A stretch of 64,000 bases of DNA from assembly GCF_047663525.1 (NCBI RefSeq), contig NC_092590.1, forward strand, positions 18,908,001 through 18,972,000. The letters are read 5' to 3'. The notes below the pieces were generated by a model, which made no database searches, was not told the origin of the DNA, and saw nothing but the letters and a program-made list of their open reading frames with translations. Shown here in pieces: positions 46,001-58,000 of this stretch; positions within the stretch are counted from its first letter, which is position 1, and the number at the start of each line of letters is the position of its first letter. The translations under genes and the position numbers were made by a program. Origin of the DNA: Anas platyrhynchos (lineage: Eukaryota > Chordata > Aves > Anseriformes > Anatidae).

Positions 46001-49000
46001 AGTGTCACCGACGAATCCCAGCCTCTATCTAGCGTTTGCCATGATCCTGGAAGCCCTGGTAGGGATTTCATAAAGAGCTCATTTGCCTGCTTCATTTACG
46101 TCCAAGCCCAAGATGAGTTGTCAGTGCCCTTGTGTGAATTCATGCAGCTGAACAATCATTTCTTTGAAGCCAAGACCATCGGTGCTCACCACTGCGGTAC
46201 CTGCAGGATGAACAAAGCGTGCGGCACAGATGTATGTTGTGTTTTTGTAAGATTTTAACGTGAGGAGAATTACTGTGCTAAGTTAGACCTCTTTAGCTGA
46301 GGCTCAGGACCACTAGTAAAGAAATATTCTGAAGCTGTGCGCCTGCATGTACCCATTCCGCAGGGCTCACTTGGAAATTGGGGCTGTGCAGGGAACTGCA
46401 GCACAACTTTTGGTGTCTGTGCAGGGCAGCGCTGCGCTGTGACACCCCCCTGCCTCTGAGCAAGCCAGCAGGGCACAGTATTAATGCCGATCCTGCTAAT
46501 AGGTCCCAGAGCTAATTAATTATCCCGAGCACGATGTGGGGCACCTTTCAGTTCTGGAGCTTGCTGAATGGGAGCTGACAAAACGCGCCCTTGATGTGCG
46601 GCTGCATTTTTTCAGGAAAGAAAACACCAGGCTAAGGAATGGCTGAAGCAGCCCCGCTCGCCTGTGCCTGCAGCACCTCGCGAGGAGAACTGCTGCTTTC
46701 TGTGTTTGGAGCAGACCTGAATGTGATTCAGGTACAGGAACAGTGCTGCCTTGTTACAGCTCTGTCAGAAAGCCCCGCGGGCTGCTCTCCTTCCTGAAAA
46801 GCTCTGCGTTTCACCATGGTTGCGTTCCCACCACGAGCTGGGCTGGGGCTGCTGGAAGCCTGGGGAAGGCTTGAGGAAAGCCTGGCGATGGGATCGGGTA
46901 CTGAGTGCCCAGGTTTGTTAGCTCTGCCCTGCCGTGCCCAAGGCCTCTGTCCCGAGAGCTCCCTGCGAGCATCCCCACGTTAGCGCGGGTCTCGCCGGGT
47001 TCACACATCACGCTTTCCTGTGTCGAGCCCCACATTGCGCCGCGCCTCCAGCTAAAGGCTTTTAGTCAAGTCTAAATCCACTTATTTAGCAGCAGCTGGT
47101 TCGGGGCTATTTTAAGTGCGTGGCAGCGGAACACAGGAGGAAATGGCTGTTGGTTTTTTTCCTCTCTGCTGTCTTGCCGAGCTACATCTGTGGTGCTGCA
47201 GGATCCTGTAGCCACGGGGGTGTGAAAAGAACTGAAAAAATAATATTCTCTGATGTCCATATAGTGCCGTGCCTTCTTACCATCTGCACTTAGCTTCTGC
47301 CCTGCTGCTCCCAGTCGGTTTTAATTCCTAAGCCGAAATGTTCTCAGGTCCAACAAAAGCTCAGCCTCTCCTGGTGCCAGTACAGAGCAGCCCAGTGCCA
47401 CTCATACCATGCAGCAGCTGCTGGGCTGCAGTCCTCTCAAAAACACTTTGCTTGGGGCTGGTGAAGGATGCTGCCACTTCATCTGCGCCTGGCTCAGGGA
47501 GGGTGGCTGGGGATGCCAAAAGGGGCTTACTTGCTTTTCTCCATGTGGCATCTGGGAAAACAAAGAGGCAGGGGAATTGCAATAAGTCGTGGGGCGTTTC
47601 AGCCTGGGGAGCCTGGTGCTGGTACCAGCTGGCATTTTGCTTCATGTAAGCTCTCAGAAAGGCGGTTGTGCTGTCCTGCTGGCGGGAGAGATTGGCCAGA
47701 GGAGCCGAGAGCATCTGGTTCTCGTTGGGCTCTGCCGTTGGATAGTCTTCATTCTTGTTTGTCACATTGTCTCTCTTCCCCCTCCCTTCCTCCTTCCCTT
47801 CCTTCCTCAGCCCTTTTTTCTCCCCTCAGTGAGTTTACAAGTCCTGCTGGAATGCACATATGGTCCTTATCATCCCCAAAGTCCAGCTCTTTTTTTTTTT
47901 TTTTTTGCTGGTTAGCAATTTGTGACATCAGGGGCCGTTAGAGGCATTAGTCACTTTTACTCCAAATAGAAAGGTTCGTGGCTTTTGGAAACCTAAGGAG
48001 GAAAACGTCTTTTATGGCAGCTCTTGGCAGAAGCGCGGCCGTTCCTGCTGCGAGCCGGCGCTGCCCTTTAGCCAGGCGTTTTGCCTGGAAGATCAATGTT
48101 CCTTCCCACTCTCTGCAGCCACTTTGGAATGGTCGGATTTTGCTGACTTCCCTCTTCCCAGCAGAATGCCACCGGATCCTTTTTCTCCGTCCTCCTGCGG
48201 CGCTGCTGCAGCCTGCCAATGTAAGCAGCTCCTCGCGGGTGCGGGAGCAGCGGCAGCGCCGCCGGCCACGGGACGCAGTTCCCTGCTGCGTGGTGGCCTG
48301 TGCCAGCTCTTATCTAGAAAGAAGGGGATGGTTTTCGGAGGTCTGCCCCTCCGGGCACAGGGCAGGGAGCTGCAGGGTGAGTCAGCCAGCAGGCTGGTGG
48401 GAGTGTTAGCCACCCAGCCTCCTACCTCTCCATGGATCTGCGGGGCTCACTCCACCTAGAGCAAGGCTGTGCCTTCCATTGTGCAAAAAGGAAAAAAAAA
48501 AAAAAAAAAAAAGAGACCTCCCAGACTTCAGTAGCTTGCAGATGTCTGCCCGAGTCTGCAGCCAAAGCACGGAGACAGGAACTCCCCCTCTCTGCTGGTG
48601 CCACTGATGGTTATCCTAGCCTGAATCAACACCAGTCCTTCCTCTCCTGATTAGCTGAGGGATTGCTGCGGGCTGTGTGCTCAGGGCACGAATGCCCGAG
48701 CTGTGGCAGGGAGGGGGTGGTTCTTGCCTTTTGTTTTCCCCAATTTTATTATACTTGAGTTCCCTCGCCCAAGAATTAGAGGTTCAGCCATCACTGGGAA
48801 TACTTCGTGCCCCGCTGGCACCCAGTGTTAACGCAGGGAGGGGGAACGATGGATCTGCCTCATCCTGACTGCTCCTTGCTGCCGTGCTCGCTGCTGTCTC
48901 CTGAGCCACGCTGCTGTCTGAGCAGATTAAAGTATCTCTGAGGTCCCTGGCTCTGGATGCAGCATCTGAGACTGCTTGAGAAACACGGGAACGTGCGCCT

Positions 49001-52000
49001 AGTAATCAGGCAAAAATGTAGCTGGCCTGAGCTGCTGACAACAATAAAAGCTTTCAGGATTTCTTCAAGGTTCCCCCGAAGTCGTGTGGTCTCAAATAAC
49101 TAAACACTTGCTTCATATTTGTGGTCTAGCTCAATATTTTGCATACCGGCATTTTTCCCCTCTTGAATTCGAGGCTCGTTTTTGTTTTCTTTAACTCTTC
49201 AGGGGCCGTGTGAAAGTGACCCCCAGCTGCCAGGAGCAGTGGGACAGGAGGGGCTGAAGGGGAGCGTTTTGCCAGCAGCCTTGAAGCAGGAGGGGCTCGG
49301 GCAGGAGGCTGCTTGGGCTGAGGGGCCAGCTGCTGGGGGGGGGAGAGCGGGGCAGTAAATGCAGCAATTTTCCTGGCTTCTCGCTCTGCTTCTCGCTCTG
49401 CCGGCCTTTCGGAGATGCTCCTTCCCACCCAGGAGGGAAGGGGATTTGGTGGTTCCCAGATCTCTCACTGGGCGCCTTCTGAGATGTGAGGGCACCTCCC
49501 CTTCTCACACAGACCTGCTGCTGCCTCCAGTGAGGGGAAAAATAAGTTTGCTTCCCTGTATTCCTGCTAGCTCTGCCAAGCCACCGCGGCTTAGGAGGAA
49601 TGAGCTGATCCTCTCCTTGCACGTGCCTCGTCAGCCAAATTGTTTTACAAAGCCCTGCTGAGGTACCTCCAGGCAGGCCCCCTGCTCGCCGCAGAGCATC
49701 CCTTACAGCGCTGCCTGACCTATAAAACCCTTACCAGCAGCAGCCCTGTGTGAAGGGAACCAGATCTGAAGTAAAGCTCGCGGGGCCCTGAGGCTGCAAA
49801 CCCTTTCATGTCTTTTTTGCAAGGAACTCTTATCTTTCCTTAAAATTACACGTGTTTGGAGATGGGGTCCTGACAATTGGTCTCAGTGTAACATCTTAAA
49901 GACCGTCGTTATCCTGCAGCTGCCAGCCCCATGGCAAAGTCCTGCTGCAGGGACGGTGGCAAGAAAGGGGCAGGCTTTTGCTCAGCCTTCCCCCAAAAGC
50001 GCTGGAAGTGCGTGTGCTGGAGCTGGCTGCCGTGCTGCACGGTGCTGCTGTTTGTGTTTGGAGCAGGATATTTATAAACGCCAGTGCCTTGTGGTCCTCC
50101 TGCCTCCTTCAAAACACAGATCTGCACCACTCCAGCAGAAATGGAGGTGTTTCGATAGCCTCGCTGCTGAGTGGGATGTGCTGCAGACTGGAGCCCGCTG
50201 CGGGGAGATGGAGACGTGGGCATGCGTTTCATCTCTGCCCATGCCTTGGGCTAATGAGCTTTTCCTGGGGTTTTGCTGTTGCAGGCAGATATCAGGCTAC
50301 TCCTCTGCCTGCCGTTACGTGGCACAGCTTGGGAGAGATACCTGGCGTTGAAAAGCGTGCAGATACTGGCGCTTGGTGCTCCCGCTGTTGATGTTTGCCA
50401 CTTACAGAAAAAGAAAGGAGGGTGGGAAACAAACAGTGATGAAAACAGGGAGCAAAAAATAACTGCCCCAGATGCAGGAGATGAGGCTAGCTCCTGTTCC
50501 TGCTGAGTAACTGGTGATGAGGCAGCACTTCGGTACTTGCCTTCCCAAAATACGTCGGGGAAGGAGATGCTGGTGCCGCGCTGAGGGTGTTTAACACCCA
50601 CCGCTTTCTGTGCAGCGTGTGAGTCATGGGCACCTACTGCTTTCTGGGATCTGCTCCCACTGCCTTCGCTTAACCATAAACCCAAGCCCACTGGGGTTTT
50701 AAAAATACTCCCATTACAAATATTCAGCTTAACCCGTTCGTAGCGTGCTGAGTCCCTGGCTGTCCTTCCATTGCCTGCGGCTTTTCCCAGAAGATCCCTG
50801 TGGTGGGTACATGAGGTGAGGGGGGTTTTGTGCTGTTTTTTTCCAGCCGTAGCAAGGGGGTGGCATCTCTTACTCATTTTAAGCTCCTGCAGTTCCGTGC
50901 TGCTGAGTAGCCTCCAGTGCAGGGAGGGATGGAGGTGAACACATTGGCCAGAAACCTTCAGACAAGCCTGGTTTGGGTGCCAAAGAAGAGAGGGCTCAGA
51001 CATCCAGTGCAGGTGCAACAGCACAGACCTGAGATTTTTCTCATTCTATGTGTTGTATTTCTTAAAGATTTTCTCTTTTTTTTAGTCTGTTATTTTCAGC
51101 AGCGCCCAGCCCTGTTGTAACTGCAGCCAGTGGCCAGTCTGTGTGTTTTGAGGAGGGCAGCAGGGACGCTCAGCCATCATGCAGAAAGCAGCAAGTCATC
51201 CTCTGCTTTTGGTTCTTATTTTAGCAACCAGAGGGTGTCTTTGCTCTAAAGCAGACTGATTTTGGGGGAAAAAGAGCTGGTGCTGCCAGCGCTTTTAGCC
51301 TTTAAGCCAGGCTGAGGCTGGCATTTAGCTGAGCAGCAGAGCTCAAGTGGAATGACTGCTGGAAGCTTTTGGGACTGGAGAAAGGTCTGAAGTTAGGGAG
51401 TTGTTAAGGCCTTAAGTTAGGGACAAATGCGTGGAGAAAGATGGTCTGAAATAACAGCAGAGCTGCTCCAGGGCTGCCGAGTTTGTTTGTGCTCAGGATG
51501 TTGGCACAACCGCGATTTGCTGGGGGAAGAGATAACCCAGCTGGCTGCTTTTTCCAAGCCCGTCTGTGAATTACTGTACAACCGTTGTGGAGAAGTCCTA
51601 AATATAATCTTGGAGCTGCTCCACATCTCCCTCCTCTGCCACACCTTACCGCCTGTGAAAGAGCCCTGGCTCTTTGGCATGAGCAGTCAGGTCCCCACGG
51701 ATCCTGGGGGCACCCTGCAGCTGAGGGTCCCGAGGTGCCTGTGCTGGTGTCGTGCTGCTGGAGGCGCCGAGCAGCGGCACGGCTTCATAAATCATGTGGG
51801 AAGCGCTGGGAAAGGTGCCCTGCTTTCCCACCTCGTGTCAGACAAGGCTATTTGTAAACCAAGGCATCTGCAGAGCGTCGTGTGTGCTTTTTTCCCCATC
51901 TGGCCAAGGCCTGTGAAAGATGGGAAGAGCTGTAGCTGGCCTCGGAGGTGTTGTTGCAGTCTCAGCCCTGTCCCACTGTGGCCATACTGAAGCGTTGCAG

Positions 52001-55000
52001 CCCACGTGTGTTGGCAAACTCCTGACGGCTGCTGGGTGCAATGTGCTGCTCAGCGTCCCATTACTTGCCTTTCTTCTTGGCTTTGCAGAACGATGACCTT
52101 AGGAACCTGTCCCTCTCCGGCCATGTGGGCTTCGACAGCCTCCCTGATCAGCTGGTCAACAAGTCAACGTCACAGGGCTTCTGCTTCAACATCCTCTGCG
52201 TGGGTAAGTCTCAGTGCACGCGCGTCCCTAAGCTAGCCCCTTCTCCCTTGGCCAGGGGTGAGACCTCAGCAATTTGTGACCATAGCAGCTTGAAAGTTAC
52301 TGTTCCTATGCAGAGCTTATCCAGGGTAAAATCTACTCTTCTTTCCCTTTCCCCCTCCGGTCCCTTGACTTAAAATATTGGAGTTTCTGGGTGTTAATCT
52401 GCCCTTTTGATGATTCTGCAATCTTGCTTTTCCCAAAGTCTGCCATAAGGAAAATAAGTTGATCTGAGAACTAAATGAATTTTTAAAAGAATGTTAACTT
52501 AAATCCGTCTCTCCTGGGGTTGGGTGCAGAGGCTGCTTCTCAATAAATTGCATTCCTTCCCTTCCAGGCTTTGTCTGCCTGTCGTGTTATATTCTTAGTT
52601 TTTCCAGTTGGAAACGATGCCATTTTTAGTCTCCAAATGATGTACTTGAGAACAAAGCCTGTCACCTGTTCTCTGCTGCATTTAATGGGGGAGCTGCAAG
52701 TTGGTTTTGTAGCCTGAGCTATTGTCTTATTTTACCTCAATTTTTCAGAGGGGAAGCATGTGAAGGTACCCGATTCTTGCGAATATAGGAAGCTACTGGC
52801 TGTCTCTGCACTCTGTGCAGATACAAGTCCATTGCTCAGCCCTAGGGAGCTGTGTGCCAAAACAGCATTGAGCTGGTGGTGAACATCTTCAAGGTGTCCC
52901 CTGTGATGAGACAAAATAGGCAAAAGAGCTGGCTTTTACTACTAATCTGACAGAGCAGTTCACAAACAACATCTGTTCAGGCATTGTTCACTTAAGCCCT
53001 TAAGAAGGCAATATTGTCCCTTCTAACAAGTTGCGTTAATTAGCTAGGAAAAAAATACAGCCCTCTGATTCTTCTGTGGCAAGCTGAGACTTTGTCTGCA
53101 GTGCCGGATAAGCCATCTGAAAAAATCTGGTGAACAAACTTGACTCTTCTCTGTAGCCTTGCATGTTGAAGAACAAGATAAGAGAGTAGGATGCTTGCGC
53201 ACGCTCAGGCTATCAGCCACCACGTGATGCTTCTAGCAGCATGAAACCATTTAAAATTCAGCAGGGAACATCCCGATTAGCAGGCAGCTCTTTGATCAAA
53301 ATGGCATAAATTAATTGCCTTTTTCTCTGGCAGTAAATATTCCTCTCTTAGTGTGACTTGATATGTCTCCATTAACATAGCAATTTGCTCCGACTCCTTT
53401 CTCTTATAAAATGTGCTGATCAACCATTTTTAGCCCCAAATTAAGATTTCATACAAATGGCTGCAGTTCTCCAAAGAGGAGGAACCTCCCCCTTTAAAAA
53501 GAAACTTTAGAAATTGTGTTTTGGGAAGGGACACAATTAACTTTGCCATGGTAATGCGAAGCTTTTAATTGTAGGGTGAATGGCTGAAATGCTGCGAAGT
53601 CCATCTGGCACAGCATGCAGCGGTGTTGCATTTGCATCAGGAGCTCGCTCAAATGTGTAGCTGCCGAGTTTAACAGCCTGGGCCATCAGCTTAGGACTGA
53701 TCTTTTCAAGTGGCTTGAGCTTTATCTGGATTTGGAGCTAACATCTTGTGCATAGGTGCTGTCTTCCCCCTCTCTTCTTTCATTTGTTTGTTCTTTTGAA
53801 GTTTGCTTTATATCCTGTGGCTTCCCAGGTCGGGAAAGCTGTGACAGGCATGTGTGCAGCTGATTTTGTTTTATTGGTCTGTAAAGAATCCCTTACCTCC
53901 CTGAGCCTAGCACAGAAGTGGTCAAAGTCAAAGCCAGCAAAGTGAACTATTGAGTATTGCAAAGTTGCTGAATAGCAGAGTTCATTTCTGTGGATGCAAA
54001 TACTGCTGACGTCTTCTAAGTGGGCGGTTGCACGTTTTGAGAGAGAGATTTTCATCCTAGGAAAGCTGCCTATAACCCAGAGAGCTGCTTGGAGACCATC
54101 CCAGGTGCAGGGTCCCTTCTCCCACCTTAGTTTTTGCCCTGATTAATCAATCGATTGAATTTAAGATTTTCTGGAGGGGAGGTCCCGTTCACAAGCAAGT
54201 GGTTTGCCTCAATGCTAACTGCAGTGCCACAGCGAATGTGGTTTGCAGTTGACCAGAGGAGATGCAGCTTGGCATTTCTGCCATGAAATAATATGCAGAG
54301 AGGAAATTCTTCTGAAATCTTGGCTAATCGTCATGTGTCAAAGGTGATGAATGGCAGTGTAACTCGCTAGAGAGACTGGGGTAGGACCCCTCGCAAGCCT
54401 GACCTGCAAATGCCAAAGCTGTGCGCTGCAGTGCAGAGCCCTGTCCCAAATCCTGACCTCTCTCGGGCTGGAGCGACCTCAGGATGTCCCCTCAGCCCCC
54501 TCCTGCTCCCAGCAGCTGGAGAGGGTAATGCTCAGCAGACACTTCTGACTTCAAAATGGGATTTAGGCTAATGCTTTCATCAATGTTACTAATTGCATCA
54601 GGGGATTAGCTGACCTGTTATAGTTTAAAAAGTTGGTATTTATGTAGTGTGCTATTTCTTTTTTTTTTTTTTTTTTTTTTTTAAGAAAAAACTTTTGATG
54701 TACTTGTCTCAAGTTTTGATTGCCTGAGTTTCCCTACGGGCTTTTCTGTAATTCCCTTGAAAAAAGAAAAATTGAGTTCAGGATTAAAAAACAAACAAAC
54801 ACAAATGTAAAAGCGTGGAGAGCCAGATCTCCCCTTAGGAATCAAACTTAGGGTTAAGAGAATTTACAGTTTGGTTCTGTAAAGAAAGTTGTGTCAGAGC
54901 TTGGCCAACACTCCTAAAATAGAATGAAGTATTTCTTGGGTAGAAATGCTTCATGCTGTCCTCAGTACAGATATCCCTTGCAAAACTGAGGGGTGGTTGG

Positions 55001-58000
55001 GGCTCTTCATGCCACCAAGCAGGAAGAAGCCTGCAGCACCGGTCAGGTCATACCAACGTAAAAGCCACAGGTAACAGCTGAGCACTGCTGGGAGCAAATA
55101 GCTCCTTGGGAAAGGCACGATCATTTGTCTTTCCTGCACTGCCAGCAGAGCAAGTCGAGTAACCAGCTCTGGCAGCAGCAGGCGCTTGCTGGTGCATCGC
55201 TGGCGGGGTCCCTTCCCTTCTCCACACAGGGAGCTTCACTCAATAAATGTCTGAGTAACTGTTCTTAGAACTGTTACATCTTTTTATTTAATCCCCTTGC
55301 TGTTCCCAGCACAGCAGCCAGGCTCTTCACCTGCAGGTGGTGGCTTTTAGCTCTGAAGGCATTTGGTTTCTCCCTGCGTCTGTGGGAGCAGCAGTTTTTG
55401 CCTGGCAGGGGTTCGTTGTGGATTCACAGCCCCGGCGTGTGGTGCTTTGGCTGGAGCTGTCTGCAGGGTGTGTGGTGTGACCTGCAGGGGAAATGGGTGA
55501 GAGCCCAGCAGAAGCCAGAGCTGTTGTCACCTCCTGTGATGTCTGCCAAGTCCCTGGTTCGGTCCTGGGGGATTGCTAAAGACGGGAACCTTCTCAAAAG
55601 ATGTGTTCCCGCAGGGATTACTTGGCTTAACTGTGGGTGTGTAGCCTAATTCCACCGCTACCAAAGCGGAATAATTCCTTAACCTGGTGAGTGTGTCTGA
55701 GACTGAGCTGGGGACAAGGGGTGGCATTGTACTGACCCTGCCTTTGTGTGCCCAGGTGAAACTGGCATCGGCAAGTCAACGTTGATGGACACTCTGTTCA
55801 ACACGAAGTTTGAAAGTGAGCCTGCGACACACAATGAGCCTGGCGTGAGATTAAAAGCCAGGAGTTATGAGCTCCAGGAGAGTAATGTCCGTCTGAAGCT
55901 GACTATTGTTGACACGGTTGGATTTGGTGATCAAATTAACAAAGATGACAGGTAAATTTATTTCTAGTATCCTTCTGCTGAGGTGCTCTGAGGTCAGAAG
56001 GGCTTGATCCTCTGGGGATGTTTCCTGCTCCTGCATTGCTGGCCCTGCAAGACGGGTAGAAGTGGCCAGAAAGTGAAGTGAAGAACAAATGAATCACCTA
56101 GAAGGCTTCAAAGCTGATGCTGCCCTTCTGCCTTGCTTGTCTCTATGCAGCTTAGTTTAAGTATCTGCTTGAATTGAAACATATAAATATTTGAAAACAT
56201 GTGCTCAAATTGCCATTGCATTACCATTTCTTAGGGGGCTGGGACTCATATCGTAGCTCCTGCTCGCACCATCCCACAGTGCTCAAAGTCTGAGTGGGTT
56301 TTACTTTACCCTTGTGCCTAGGTGCTGAGTTTTCATGTTGTGCGCGTGAAGTAAATCCTCTGGGCAGCCTGTACTCTGGGCTGCCTGCACAATCCCTTGT
56401 GTCCATCCATATGGGCTTCTCTGTTGTGTGAAAACTACTCGTTCTGTGATCACGGCTAATAAGCTAATTAATGCGTTTCCTACATCTTAGAGCCATGTAC
56501 TCCCTCACTGCAGTAATCCCAGCTCCCTCTGGAGGGTTGTTTACAGCCCTCTTCCCTGCACCTAACAAATTGAGGGCATGCTGTCTGGCACCGTGTGCAC
56601 TGAGCAAAAGCTGTTAGGGTGCTTGGTAGGTCAGTGACGTCAGCTCTTTGGCAATGAAAGCTTTAAATGAAAACTCCCACCAAGGCTCCTGTTAGCAGAA
56701 CAGGAATTGAACAGGTACCTGATGGAACAAGGACTGTTTCCTGTTCCACAATGAAAACTTCTTCAATTTTTAGAAATTATTCTTATTTTTACAATGCCTT
56801 GTTTCGGGAATACTTCCTCTGTTCCTGACCTGACAATAAAGTGCGACTGTTGCCTCTGTTTTGCTGCTCCTGCTCCCAGCCAGCGCAGAGAGACAGGCGT
56901 GTGTGCTGGAGGAAGCTCTGCTCGTCTGACACTGCCATATGCTCTCAGGCGAGAACAAAAGCTGCTCATAAGAGGAGCAGGTGCTCAGAGTGCGGATGCT
57001 CTGCAGTTTGTTACTGCCGGGTCACTTTGCATTTGCTTCATTTGGCAGACAGGAGCCAGCAGTACTGGTAGGGAAGCCCCACAGCTTCCCTCTCAGGCCA
57101 CTGGGGACAGGGGTAGTTACAGGGCAGCAGGGCAGCTTTTAGGGACAGCTTTCTTTTTGCTATGTCCCTACACAACACCACAACAGTTGGGGTTTCTCTG
57201 TGCTCCTGGCTCAAGTCCTACCTGTCCTTTTCCACTCAGTTCTGTTACAGGTCTTTCTCTAACATGATCTGCCCCACGTTGAGGTGATGTTGCAAACCTG
57301 CCTAGTGAGATTTTGTGAATATTTTGTGCCTGCAAATTAACAAACAGTGCTCAGTAGTGTCTTGTGGGTCTCTGGTGTCAGTGGTCATTGTGCAGCACTG
57401 GCTGTCTTCTGCCGTAGCTCTTGCTTGGTTAATTCAGCAAGGGTCTTTTACTTTACCCAGGCTTTTCAGCAACTGCTCGAACAGCTGCACAGGCATGTGG
57501 AGCAAAGGGACCAAAACCTTGTTGGCTGCCTGTCAGAAAGTTGTTTCTGGAGAACCTGAAAACACCTGATTGCCTCTTTCTTCCTCACAGCTGCTTTTCA
57601 GCGAGCATGAACACTGCTGTGAATCCAGTACTTGAGGCAGTGGGAATATTGTCCTGGTCTCAGTGCCCTCCTTAGAGGGCTTCCATGTGTTGGAGGCCCT
57701 GAGGTGTAGGAAGGGACAAAAAGAAAAGTTTCCTTTCCAGCAGAACAAGAAATTAAATCAGGGAATGTTAAATTATGACTGAATTTTCTCCATCAAGATG
57801 ATCCTCCCCCTCCCCAAACAGTCTTAAACATGCAGTGATTCATGAGCATTGCTCACGAGTTTCAGTTCCTGAAAAGTTCTCTTTTTTTCCCTTATGCAAT
57901 CCCTTTCCTCTTTTTAGATCACAAATAAGCTTTTGGACAATCTAGGGTAGGTGGTGACTTCATAGTTAAGTTTCTCAATGGCATTGGCAGAGCAGCCGTT

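Larger units (their letters stand above)
30540..52088 (+). other. SEPTIN11 intron 1 (21.5 kb)
   Basis: Runs from donor GTGGGT to acceptor TTTGCAG. No other exon is supported on either strand. The longest antisense frame (50251-51024, 257 codons) shows no family resemblance. It contains several motif groups typical of enhancers, reported separately, which is common in first introns of broadly expressed cytoskeletal genes. Confidence 0.8.
52204..55755 (+). other. SEPTIN11 intron 2 (3.6 kb)
   Basis: Donor GTAAGT to acceptor CCCAG. No exon seen inside. Contains a T24 run and a short ATCGAT-centred palindrome, listed separately. Confidence 0.85.
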
